Shown: positions 33,054 through 42,970 of the stretch, in pieces | Position numbering within the stretch: the first letter of the stretch is position 1 | Layout of the letters: every line of letters starts with the position of its first letter | Assembly: GCA_019914945.1 (NCBI GenBank) | Contig: CM034105.1 | Location: 9,424,001 to 9,488,000 of the forward strand | Origin: Typha latifolia | Taxonomy: Eukaryota > Streptophyta > Magnoliopsida > Poales > Typhaceae | Length of the DNA: 64,000 nucleotides | Reading direction: 5' to 3' | Made by a program: the position numbers and the translations under genes | The notes under the pieces: generated by a model | Told to the model about the DNA's origin: nothing | Seen by the model: the letters and a program-made list of their open reading frames with translations, nothing else | Database searches by the model: none

Positions 33054-33452
33054 ATCTCCCCCTTTAGCAATTTGTGACAAAACACCTAGGTTACAAGATA
33101 TTACAAAGACTTCAAACTAAGCAACCAACAAGTCTAGAGTATTTTGCATATCAATCCCTGCAAAGAAACATATACCAATCCAAGATCAAGTGAAAATAAC
33201 TTGAAATAAAAAAATCAAAACACAAGTTATCACAAGAGCAAAAATTTAAACAGACAAAGATTAAACACACGTTCTCACAATTACTTCAAGTTAAGTTCAA
33301 ATGCCAACGACACTAAGACAAAACAAGGTTTCAACATTAAGAAAACTCCACTAAACTCCCCCTATGCCCATACTCCCCCTACACACCTAGACACCTAAAC
33401 ACTAAGACACTATTTAAGACACTCTCCCCCTTTTTGGCACAAATGCCAAAGA

Positions 33453-34504
33453 CTAGGAACTCGGAGGAAACTGACGATGAAGAATCGTCAACACGGAGTC
33501 AAGAACAATCCCCTGACGAGCTTGCTCAGCTCGTAATTCATTTACTGTCGAATGGAGATCCTGGACTTGAGTACAAAGCTGATCGAAACGGTCTGAGTTC
33601 TGAGGTAACTCCCCCTCAGTGGGAGATGAGTCATCGGCAGAGCTATCATCAAGAACTGTCGAGGTGCGATGACCGACTAGCGGTGGAAGAGGATGGTTTG
33701 AGAGGAGACAACTGGTCGTGAGCTTGACTCCGCTTAAGAGTTCTCCGATCCAATGGTTTCTGCGAAGTAAGAGAAGGTTCCGAAGCATCGACTCGCACCC
33801 CACTTTGAGTGCATAGATTTGTAAGAAAAATACCAAATGGTAATCCCTCACGAGGTGCTTCTTTCTATGCAGCTGAGAGAATCGAATCATAGATCATGGC
33901 AGCTAAGTCAATAGAGACACCCGATAACATGGCATGAAGAAGGAACGCACGATCGAGACTAATACTGGAATGTCGAGTCTTGGGTGTAACATTGTACAAA
34001 CAAAAGAGGTGAAGCATGCGAGCCACAGATGTCAGCTTTGCATGCGGCATCATGTTACCTTTCCAACGTTCCCCTTTGATCAGGACAGTACCGGCATATT
34101 CATTGACATTAGGAAGTGGAGCAGACGTTGGATACTGGTACTCACCATCAGGAAGACGAAGTTCAGCACAAATAACATCAGAATCCAGGTAGATAGATAC
34201 ACCACGAACAGTAGAACGTATACAGTGATCGAAAATCGTGGCATTACTAAAGAATTCCCGAACAATTTCCACATAAGCAGTCCCGCTCATCCGACACACT
34301 GATAACCATCCTCGTTCGGTAAAGATCCATTTCAATCCCCAATTCAGAAAAATCAGATATAACCACGGGTCTTTCACAGATAACAGGACGGGTGCCAAAA
34401 TTATGTTTGTAGCGACCCGCAGCCGCTGTTGAAGAAAACTTGGGAGCCGAGGATGGTGATGAAGGCGACCTTGGTTTCTTGGTCACTGTCGCCTTTTTAG
34501 GCAT
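33453..34504 (-). pseudogene. Accessory ORF downstream of pol (Copia-2), frameshifted
   Basis: Homologue of the Copia-1 ORF at 3697-4746 and close to it throughout, starting MPKKATVTKKPRSPSS at 34504. The reading passes through three frames: 34504 to about 34330, then to about 33870, then to the TAG at 33453, so at least two indels separate them. The copy keeps a sense codon where Copia-1 has its stop. N-terminus basic, middle ERGWLSVCRMSGTAYVE and ELRLPDGE, C-terminal part Ser/Asp-rich with a predicted helical end (ELRAEQARQGIVLDSVL). No transmembrane segment is evident. Product unknown. Confidence 0.7.
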
Positions 34505-35020
34505 TCTTGAAAAGAAAACACGTTGCAATATTCAATACATGCCCAAAGCAACCAAAAAAATAGCAAGAATTCGAAAAAAAACTGGTAGAAACCATGAAGC
34601 CCCAAAAGGAAAAACATCTTTCACTTGAAAAACGCTAAGATATCACGTTCAATCTCACAAGAACCATCAAGAGTTTAACATTAACGTGATCAAAAGTTGA
34701 GAACGCACAAAATCACTCAAGATCAAGCATGTTTATGGAATAAAAAAAATAGGAAAATAATGGATGATCATACCTTGCAAATGTGGGAAGAAACTCAAAA
34801 ATTTTGTGGAAAAACACTAGATCCGAAGGAGATCTACCCCCAAAAAGGATTTGAAGTGAAAAATTAGATGAAACACACCAAGATCTTGAAGATTTGAGAA
34901 GGGGAAAATGAAGGCTTTTTAGGGTTTGGAAAAAGGAAGATGAAACCCTTGGGTTCGGACGCAGTATTTAAAGAACCCACGAGTGCGTTCGAACTCAATA
35001 ATCCTCATTCGAACGCCCTT
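34505..35020 (-). promoter_or_regulatory. Candidate internal promoter and leader for the Copia-2 accessory ORF
   Basis: Minus-strand order matches Copia-1: two GTTCGAAC-type palindromes (35007-35017 and 34985-34996), a TTTAAATACT box at 34963-34972, a CAAACCCTAAAAAGCC leader word, a donor-like GCAAG/GTATGATC near 34774, and an AG before the ATG. Two of the four palindromes of Copia-1 are absent. Confidence 0.45.
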
Positions 35021-35034
35021 TTTTTTTTTTTTAG

Positions 35035-36100
35035 AAGCTAAAAACAAGTTCAAAATCATTTTGGAGATGCACTTCTAGAATTCCAAACTATATTCAAGAC
35101 ATAGAATATGACAATCAAATGAAATAAGTCATACAAGATCAATCAAATCATCAAAAGCATATTATAATCAATTCGAATGCATCACTCAAAATTACATTAA
35201 TCTTGATTAATCATAACGATATGCATATGCAAGATGTGCATTAATAACATGAACCAATCTTTTTAAACAAACTTTTCTATATAAGCAATGATGCAACACA
35301 GTAGTCAAACCGACTTAGTATGGAAATGTTGCACTTTTCGACTTATTCTCCATAACACAACAGGAATTTTTCCTGTATATATATATATATATATTTTTTT
35401 TTTACTGAAACATATATGTGCAATGACGGCTTTCACACATGAGTAGGTAGCCCTTTTCTTGTAGTACAAATCAACCGATGTGCAAGAAGAGATTCACATA
35501 TATCATTTTTTTTTAAATTGCAAATAATGTACTGAGTCAAACTGGACTCGAAACAAGACGGCTTTCACACTAACTCATTGTAGCCCTTTTCATTGATCTT
35601 TTATAAAAATATATTTGATAACTAAGCATGAGGTCAAACTATGCAAATCAAAGTTAATAGAGAGCTATTTAAAAAAATATTCATGATATCATGCTCACAC
35701 AAGAATACACATACGTTATGAGTGCATTAAACATTTATAATTATTGAAGTCGAGGGAGTGACAAAATTAAAATTGAAACAAAAGGAAAATCATATTTTTA
35801 TGTCAAGAGTATAGTATTGAATCTAGGAGTGCATCAAATTTTTTTTTTATATAACAAAAACTCTCGACGAATCTAAATCTAAAACCAAAGAAAATGTCAG
35901 AGTAAAGAAAACCAAAAAAAAATGAAACAATAAGAAACTCGCAAACTAAAAAGAACTCAAATCCCAAAAAAATCAGTCCAAAGCACAAATCCCTAAAGAA
36001 GTACGAAGATACTCAAATCTCTGTAAATCCAAAGGTTTTGTAAACAAATCACCCAACTGTTTCTCTGTCTCAACATGTTCAAGTGCTATTGTTTTGTTTT
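35035..36100. other. Copia-2 spacer between pol and the accessory unit
   Basis: AT-rich non-coding DNA co-linear with 5310-6310, including a (TA)n run near 35380-35394. No coding or RNA signal. Confidence 0.5.
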
Positions 36101-36103
36101 CAA

Positions 36104-37003
36104 CTAACTCGCGTATAAAATGATGTCGGATATCAATATGTTTTGTACGCGAGTCTTGAACAGATTTTTCGATATATTAATAGCACTCATGTTGTCACAA
36201 TAAAGCACCATAGTATCTTGTTCGGTGCCATAATCCTTGACCATCTGTTTCATCCATAGTAACCGAGAACAACAACTCCCCCGCTGCAATGTACTCGGCC
36301 TCTGCGGTAGATAAAGATATCGAGTTTTGTTTCTTCTTTTGTGCCAAGCAACCAGATTGTTTCCAATATAAAAACATCCACCAGAGGTACTCTTTCTATC
36401 ATCATATGAACCTGCCCAATCAGAATCCGTGTATCCAGATATGATAGCTCCCGAGTCATAAGTAAACCAGATACCTAAGTCAACTATGCCACCGACATAT
36501 TTTATGATACGTTTCACAGCATACAAATGTGACTCCTTAGGTTCAGACTGAAACCTAGCACACACACCAACGCTAAATGTAATGTCAGGATTACTAGCAG
36601 TTAAGTACAAAAGACTACCAATCATGCTCCTATACAATGTCTGATCAACACTTTGTCCTGAAATATCCTTACCTAGTTTGGTAGTTGTACTCATAGGAGT
36701 TCTAGCATGTTTTGCATTTTCTAAACCAAATTTAGTCACTAGATCCTTAGCATACTTGGTTTGAGCGATAAATATCCCTCTTTCCAATTGAGTAATTTGA
36801 AGTCCCAAAAAGAACTTCAACTCACCCATCATGCTCATCTCAAAATGACTATGCATGAGATCAGCAAACTCCTTAGCTAACGATTGACTCGTTGCCCCGA
36901 AGACAATGTCATCCACATATATTTGTGCCACAACTAAACTTCTATTCGACCGTCTAATGAACAATGTCTTGTCCACTCCCCCTCGAGTGAACCCCGCATC
37001 CAC
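36104..37003 (-). pseudogene. Copia-2 reverse transcriptase palm/connection and RNase H
   Basis: One open frame of 299 residues contains the catalytic YVDDIVFGATSQSLA, LKFFLGLQITQLERG, the SMIGSLLYLTASNPDI words, and the RNase H start GYTDSDWAGSYDDRKSTSGG. Near 36330 a shift moves the STAEAEYIAAG part into another frame, and the reading returns to CCSRLLWMKQMVKDYG and LYCDNMSAINISKN before another shift near 36165. RNase H removes the RNA template during reverse transcription. It follows the upstream frame at 37003 with a shift. Confidence 0.85.
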
Positions 37004-38061
37004 TAAAAAGTGGTCAACTTCTCATACCAAGCTCTTGGAGCTTGTTTTAGCCCGTAGAGGGCCTTTTTCAATTTAAAAACATGAGAAGGAAATTTTTGAT
37101 CTTCGAAACCCTTAGGTTGTTCCACATAAACTTCTTCATTCAGGATACCATTCAAGAAGGCACTTTTAACATCCATTTGAAACAATTTAAATTTTAAATG
37201 ATAAGCAATGGCAAGCAGTATACGAATAGACTCTAATCTAGCAATAGGAGCAAAAGTCTCATCAAAATCTATACCCTCAACCTGAGTGTATCCCTGTGCT
37301 ACTAGTCTAGCTTTATTCCGAACTATATTGCCATGTTCATCACTTTTATTCTTGTATATCCATTTTGTTCCAATGACATTCACATTCTTAGGTCTAGGGA
37401 CTAAATACCAAACATCATTCCTAGAAAATTGCTCTAATTCCTCATGCATAGCATTAACCCAAGAATCGTCTAACAATGCTTCCTTCACATTTTTAGGTTC
37501 AAAAGAAGATGTATAACAAGTAAATGATACCTCACTTTGGATTTGTCGTCTTGTCTTAATTGGTTCATTCACGTCTCCGATCACTTGTGACAGTGGATGA
37601 TTTGATTTCACTCTAGCAGATGGTTCCGGTATGTTGCAGTCATTTTTGTTCATTTCAACTTTGTCCTCATTCTGATTCTCAATTTCCAGATCAAGCTCCT
37701 TTCCTATTTCTTCGTAATTTGTATCTGCAGAAATAGAAACAGGAGTAGCTTCAGTTAAGTCAGTCGTGGATTCATCTATCATAACATTAGCAGATTCCAT
37801 AACAGTAGAAGTGTCAAGATTAAATACTCTGTAGGTTCTACTATTATTCGAATACCCCAAGAAGATGCCTTCGCTACTTCTAGTGTCAAATTTAGTCAAA
37901 TATTCTCGATCACGCAAGATATAACATTTACTACCAAAAACTCGAAAATATTTAACACTAGGTTTCTTACCTTTCCAGATTTCATAAGCGGTCATTTTTT
38001 GTACAGTCCGAGATAAACACGATTTATCACGTGTACCGCTGTATTGACCGCCTCTGCCCAA
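37003..38061 (-). pseudogene. Copia-2 integrase tail and reverse transcriptase N-terminal half
   Basis: An open frame of 352 residues: the integrase C-terminal words [20 protein letters not shown] and [15 protein letters not shown], an acidic linker (37550-37800), and reverse transcriptase from [12 protein letters not shown] through [26 protein letters not shown] and [12 protein letters not shown] (first catalytic Asp) to [18 protein letters not shown]. This is the block that Copia-1 has lost. It joins both neighbours through frameshifts. Confidence 0.88.
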
Positions 38062-39182
38062 AACCTTTGAGTAACATTTTTAGCGTGAAGCATAACCCTA
38101 GCCATTTCCTGCACAACTCGGTTTTTTCTTTCAACAATCCCGTTTTGTTGTGGAGTTATAGCAGCTGAAAACTCATGTTGAATACCAAGAGAATCACAAA
38201 ATACAGAAAAATTTTCATTTTCAAATTCTCTACCATGATTAGAACGAATCCTAACTAGGGTTGTAGATTTTTCATTCTGCAATTTTAAGTATAGTGATTT
38301 AAAAACTTCAAAGGTTTCAGACTTCTCTCGTAGAAAGGCAACCCAGGTATATCTAGAGTAATCATCGACCATTAAGAATATATAGCGTTTACCTCCAAGA
38401 CTTTCAGTTTTTGTTGGACCCATCAAGTCCATGTGAACTAATTGAAGCACACGGTTGGTGGTAGCTGAATTTACCTTCTTGTGTGATATTCGAATTTGTT
38501 TTCCAATTTGACATGAACCACACACTCTTTTTGACATTTTTTTCATCTTATGTATTCCTCTTACCACTTCATGTTTGTATAGAGTAAATAATTTCTTGTG
38601 ATTCACATGTCCAAGACGTTGATGCCAGAGACCTGCAATGTCGAAAGAGGCACTGTTACATTTCAGTTTATGTGAAGTTCCAACAATATAGCAATTATCA
38701 GATGTTCTAGATCCATAACATACAACATTATCATCATGATCTAGAATAGTACAATCATTTTTGGAGAATTTTACCTCATAATCTTCATCACAAAATTGAC
38801 TGATACTCAGTAGATTTGCTTTCAAGCCCTTAACATACAAAATATTTTTGAGACTAGGAATCCCTGGAATACTTGTCACAACTCCCCCTTCATACAAGCC
38901 CTTTGATGAATTACCATCTCCGAATGTCACAACTCCCCCTTCATGTTTTTCAAGATTAGAAAATAACAACTTGTCACCCGACATATGTCTTGAACAGCCG
39001 CTGTCTAAATACCACAAATCAGAATTTAAAGCTTTCAAGGCTGTATGCACAACATAACATCTTAAATCACTTTTCTTGACCCATATGACCTTTGTTTTCA
39101 TCCCATAAATGAAAGCATTTCTAGGTTTTTGCAAAAGTTTGCAATGAGGTCGAATATGCCCTAGAATGCCGAATGATAGCAT
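37992..39182 (-). pseudogene. Copia-2 protease and integrase core
   Basis: An open frame of 396 residues with the second half of a zinc knuckle (GHIRPHC), protease DSGCSRHMSG, the His/Cys zinc region of integrase (LWHQRLGHVNHKK and CGSCQIGKQ) and the core with HMDLMGP (first Asp), RSNHGREF and NGIVERKNR (Glu). The second catalytic Asp is Asn here (GNH in place of GDH; Copia-1 keeps RSDHGREF), which should abolish strand transfer. Compared with Copia-1 a single base is missing near 39174, splitting the second zinc knuckle between two frames. Confidence 0.88.
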
Positions 39183-39580
39183 GTCGGAACAAACCTTTTT
39201 CTACTCACCTTTTGTCGAGGAGTGTGACTAGAGTTTACCTTTGGTACCGTCGAAGTTTCACTAGTTTGTAGATTCAACTTCAGTTTAGAAGCATTCATCC
39301 AGGATTTCTTTGTAAATGCGGTTGATGGCATCAGGTATTCTTCCTTTTGTATACCTGCAGAAACAAAAATAGTTTTATTATTATTTGAATTACCAGTGTA
39401 TCCAACACCATACCTGTCTTTTCCAGAGATCTGAGCTTTTAGTATCTCGTCCAGTTTGTTCTTCCCTTTTAGAAATGTAACTTCTTTATGCAATCGCTCT
39501 AGTTCAATTTCATCAGCCTTCATTTTATTTTTCGCATTGCCAAGTTGTTCAAAAAGGTTTTTGACACGTTCAAGCTCCAA
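39161..39580 (-). pseudogene. Copia-2 Gag C-terminal coiled-coil segment
   Basis: A 139-residue frame beginning MELERVKNLFEQLGNAKNKM, heptad-like and rich in Glu, Lys and Leu, so probably a coiled coil. It ends in the first Cys residues of the second zinc knuckle (CYH) where a one-base deletion throws it out of frame. It belongs to gag-pol between the main Gag ORF and protease. Confidence 0.75.
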
Positions 39581-39629
39581 TTTGTACTTCTCCTCAAATT
39601 GAAATTCTTTCTAGTTCAATTACCTTGAG

Positions 39630-40853
39630 TCATTGAAGTAGTCTAAGATTGCTTTTCTTGAGTTTAAATGACTCCAAGTACAAGTCATTATATGCCTTTT
39701 GAATTTCAGATTCATCTTCCTCAGCTGGTAGCATATCAAAATCATCTGTACTATCAGAATCAACAATAGAGTCAGTATTAAGCAGAGAAGAGGCAAAGGC
39801 TACAAAGTTTTCTTCGTCTTTTTCAGAATCATCATTAGATTCATCTGAATCATCCCAAGTAACTTTCATAGCTTTACCCTTTCTCTTAAGACGATTAGGG
39901 CATTCTTGTGCGATGTGTCCAAAACCAGAACATTCAAAACATTGAACTTTATTCTCAGAATTCTTATTTTTTTGTTTGACATTGTTGTTGCTAGCACTTG
40001 TATTCGAACTCATAGTATTCCTCTTTTTCACAAAAGCTTTATTTTTTTCAAATTTTTCAGCATTCAACTTGTTTGGCTTCCGAAAGAATTTATTGAGCTT
40101 TTTGACAAACATAGCCAACATCTCAACATCTAAATCACCTTCATCATCAGACTCCTCTAAATTTTGTTCAACAATGGATAGAGTCATCCCTTTGGACTTC
40201 CTCGGTTTTGAATGACTGGACTCAAATGTTTGAAGATTTCCTACCAATTGTTCAACTTTCATAGAGTCGATGTCTTTATTTTCCTCAATAGCTGTAACTT
40301 TCGCCTGAAACCTTTCTGGAAGAGACCTAAGAATCTTACGGACAATTCTGTTTTCAAGAATTTTCTCTCCTAGGTTGAAACTGGAGTTGACTATATCACT
40401 CAGCTTTGCATAGAACTCATTAAATGTCTCATTCTCCTCCATACGTAGGGTTTCAAAACTAGTAGTCAACCTCTGAAGTTTCGAAAGTTTTACAGCCATA
40501 GTTCCTTCATGAGTTGTTTCTAAGATCGTCCAGGCTTCTTTTGCTATTTCACAAGTAGAAATTCTTCTAAATTCTTCCGAGGAAACACAACTAAAAATTG
40601 CATTTATTGCTTTGCTATTCCAGCCAACTTTTTCATAATCTGTCTTATCCCATGACTCAATCGGTTTCTCAACAAACTTATCATTCACCATGTACATTGG
40701 TGGACTCCAACCGTTCACAATGGCCATCCATACACGCTCATCTATAGACTTCAAATAAGCTCTCATCCTAGCTTTCCAATATCCATAATTTGATCCATCT
40801 AGAATAGGAGGTCTAATAGATGAGGATCCATCTCTATGAAAATCCATGCCCAT
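39630..40853 (-). CDS. gag: Copia-2 Gag (intact 407-residue ORF)
   Basis: The ATG at 40853 lies about 30 bases after the primer site. Residues 1-60 carry the DUF4219-like start (PPILDGSNYGYWKARMRAYL), followed by the UBN2/retrotransposon Gag helices (AWTILETTHEGT, LQRLTTSFETLRM, ILRSLPERF). A CCHC zinc knuckle CFECSGFGHIAQEC is at about residue 310, and a tail rich in Asp/Ser follows it. Gag forms the virus-like particle and its knuckle packages element RNA. The frame has no internal stop; it ends at 39630, where Gag sequence continues in another frame, so the natural C-terminus is probably lost. It is the only undamaged element gene in the window. Confidence 0.9.
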   Translation of the reverse strand: MGMDFHRDGSSSIRPPILDGSNYGYWKARMRAYLKSIDERVWMAIVNGWSPPMYMVNDKFVEKPIESWDKTDYEKVGWNSKAINAIFSCVSSEEFRRISTCEIAKEAWTILETTHEGTMAVKLSKLQRLTTSFETLRMEENETFNEFYAKLSDIVNSSFNLGEKILENRIVRKILRSLPERFQAKVTAIEENKDIDSMKVEQLVGNLQTFESSHSKPRKSKGMTLSIVEQNLEESDDEGDLDVEMLAMFVKKLNKFFRKPNKLNAEKFEKNKAFVKKRNTMSSNTSASNNNVKQKNKNSENKVQCFECSGFGHIAQECPNRLKRKGKAMKVTWDDSDESNDDSEKDEENFVAFASSLLNTDSIVDSDSTDDFDMLPAEEDESEIQKAYNDLYLESFKLKKSNLRLLQ

Positions 40854-40879
40854 CTGATCTCTCTCAAAGAGTGAGAGAA

Positions 40880-40894
40880 CCCGCTCTGATACTA
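40880..40894 (-). promoter_or_regulatory. Copia-2 primer-binding site
   Basis: On the minus strand TAGTATCAGAGCGGG starts three bases after the 5' LTR. It matches the initiator Met tRNA complement TGGTATCAGAGC with one mismatch. Confidence 0.85.
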
Positions 40895-40896
40895 AT

Positions 40897-41924
40897 TGAA
40901 ATAACCCCTAGACACACGTATGTATCTAAACACTAGGCAAAGATATTTTTCGTTTGCTTAAGTAAACATTAGACGAAATATTAAAAACGAAAGCAGAGAT
41001 GTACGCCAAGATTTTAATGTGGAAAAACCCAAACGGGAAAAAACCACTGATCCAAACTCGGATCAAAACCCATCACTAGAATAGTAGCAGTTACAAGACT
41101 GACACACAAAACAACCCGTCGATCCAAACGACTTTGTTCCTCTCAATCTTGCTCGCTAGAACCCACGATTCACTGCTTCTCGTGATTGAAGTCCAATCTC
41201 AGTAACCCTCGAGATTGATCTTTCGTCTCGATATCCCTTAAGACGAAAGATTAAGATTTGTAGATGAGAAGAGCCTTGTGAGTTGAAGAACCAATGTAGC
41301 CTCCAAAAAGTCTCCTTGAATGATCTTCTTCAACGCCCTCAAGTTAGGGCAACACTATCCTTATATATCATCTCCAAGATACAGCCAAATCCAAGTTATA
41401 TTCGTACTCACGAAAATCCAATAAATTGCAAACTTCATAGGTGCGTTCGAACGCGGCCTGTGTGCGTTCGAACGGCCTGACTTGATCTCAGGTGCGTTCG
41501 AACGAGCCCAAGTGCGTTCGAACGCAACAACTTGAATTCTTCAGGTTGCGTTCGAACGCGTTTGTGAACGCTGCTCTCGGTCTGTGTGAACGCAGTGCCC
41601 GCGTTCGAACGCGTTTGTGAACGCGGCTCTCGGTCTGTGTGAACGCAGTGCTCGCGTTCGAACGCATTTGTGAACGCGGCTCTCGGTCTGTGTGAACGCA
41701 GTGCTCGCGTTCGAACGCGTTTGTAAACGCGGCTCTCTGTCTGTGTGAACGCAGATTTCGCGTTCGAACGCGTTTGTGAACGTGGTGTGAACGCGACGGC
41801 TTTTCTCCAATGATCTTGCAATTCTTCACACCAGAGATATTCTAGACTTGAGTAAAGCTCATATACATGTAAAAATACACTTAGAATATTTTGAACACAA
41901 TTGCCAACAATTAAAAACCTAACA
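40897..41924 (-). repeat. Copia-2 5' LTR (1028 bp)
   Basis: Same length and ends as the 3' copy. U3 is at the right side (minus strand) and holds a five-unit 53-bp array at 41545-41790 (TCGAACGC words at 41552, 41605 and on). TATATAAGGA near 41360-41370 follows the array and should start the genomic RNA. Confidence 0.95.
41545..41790. repeat. 53-bp tandem array in Copia-2 5' LTR
   Basis: Five units with GCGTTCGAACGC, matching the array of the other LTR unit for unit. One palindrome has decayed to TTCGAACGCA. The array therefore had five units at insertion. Confidence 0.92.
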
Positions 41925-42184
41925 CAACACAATCAATTAATCTAATAGAAATATAAATACATAGTTACATCAAAATAAGTATTATCTATATTATGCATAA
42001 TATTTTATAACCTAGTTAATCCTTAATTATACTAATTATAATTAATAATCATTATGTTGAAGAATATATATTATTATTAAAATAATTAATGTCTAAATAA
42101 TTTATCTACATTAATTAAGGAAGTAATACCTAATTAAATAAATAAATAAATATAAAATAGAGTATATAATAAAATAATGTCACT

Positions 42185-42239
42185 AGTGCTGGGCTCGGCC
42201 TAGCACTGCCTGCTACAGTGCTAGGCCGAGCCTAGCACT
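42185..42239. repeat. 24-bp-arm inverted repeat in LTR-E
   Basis: Arms 42185-42208 and 42216-42239 are reverse complements with one mismatch around a seven-base loop. The arm core is CTCGGCCTAGCACTG. It would form a very stable hairpin. Confidence 0.9.
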
Positions 42240-42249
42240 GTGCAGAAAA

Positions 42250-42614
42250 AGAAATGAGTAGAAGCCGAGGAGGAAGAAGGAAAAGGAAGAAAACAGAAGA
42301 AGAAGAAGAAGAAGAAGAAGAAGAAGAAGAAGAAGGAGGAGGAGGAGGAGGAGGAGGAGGAGAAGAAGAAGAAGAAGAAGAAGAAGAAGAAGGGAGGAGA
42401 AGGAGAAGAAGAAGAGGGAAGGGGAGCTTAGGGAAAAGAAAGGAGAACGGAAGAAGAAAGAAGAAAGAAGAAGAAGAAGAAGAAGAAGAAGAAGAAGAGA
42501 AGAGGAAGAGAAGGAGAGGAGGTGAGGGAGGAGCTTGCGGACCCAGGCCGATGGGAAGGGCACCGACCGCTGCTGGCCAGCCAGCAGCTCGGCTCTGACG
42601 AGCCCGAGCTCGGG

Positions 42615-42660
<46 letters not shown>
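42250..42660 (+). repeat. GAA/GGA and GA simple repeats in LTR-E
   Basis: Purine-rich microsatellites, (GAA)n and (GGA)n at 42250-42520 and (GA)n at 42617-42658. Long Glu-rich and Leu-rich open frames over them are artefacts of the repeats. Confidence 0.95.
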
Positions 42661-42662
<2 letters not shown>

Positions 42663-42965
42663 CTTCTCACTGGCCGCGGCGGCTTCGGGAAGGTGGAGAG
42701 AGAGTGGAGTGAGAGAGAGACCAAGAGAGATAGATAGATAGAGAGAGATTTAAAGAGAGATAGAGGTGGCGATTGAGGGGGGTTGCGACAGCGCCATGGC
42801 CCGCCGCGGCCAGTTGGCCGCAGCCCGTTGCCTACGACAGCGGCAACGGGCGTGTGGCACCCCCACCACGCAAACTGCAAGCGCGGCTTGCATGGGCACG
42901 AGGCCGGCCAAAGTGTGGCCGGCCACGTCGTGCCCAAATTTTTTTTTAAAGATTGGGTTGTTACA
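42661..42965. other. GC-rich end of LTR-E
   Basis: GC-rich DNA with short inverted words (GGCCGGCCAAAGTGTGGCCGGCC near 42900) running into the terminus GGGTTGTTACA. No gene. Confidence 0.6.
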
Positions 42966-42970
42966 GATAG

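Larger units (their letters stand above)
32026..41924 (-). mobile_element. Copia-2: nearly full-length SIRE-type copia element
   Basis: Two 1028-bp LTRs (32026-33053 and 40897-41924) with termini TGTTAGG and TTATTTCA (minus strand) are flanked by the 5-bp duplication CAACA (32021-32025 and 41925-41929). In minus-strand order: 5' LTR, primer site, gag, protease, integrase, reverse transcriptase, RNase H, spacer, accessory ORF, polypurine tract, 3' LTR. Total 9.9 kb, normal for SIRE/Maximus elements. It is the youngest insertion in the stack by nesting, yet has at least five frameshifts and a catalytic change in integrase, so it is not autonomous. Confidence 0.95.
29706..42965. mobile_element. 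LTR-E: long gypsy-type LTR inserted in the hAT transposase
   Basis: The ends TGTAACGCCC and GGGTTGTTACA are mirror-like LTR termini, flanked by the 5-bp duplication GATAG (29701-29705 and 42966-42970). Excluding Copia-2 it is about 3.36 kb with no retroviral coding domain and no primer site inside the left end, so a solo LTR is the best reading. Length and termini fit the Tekay/Del or Tat groups, which I cannot separate here. Orientation is not certain. Confidence 0.75.

Noticed and set aside
41435..41932. Repetitive open frames in the Copia-2 5' LTR
   Set aside because: Same array artefact.
42213..42937. Long Leu-rich, Glu-rich and Arg-Glu open frames
   Set aside because: Produced by GAA, GGA and GA microsatellites on both strands.
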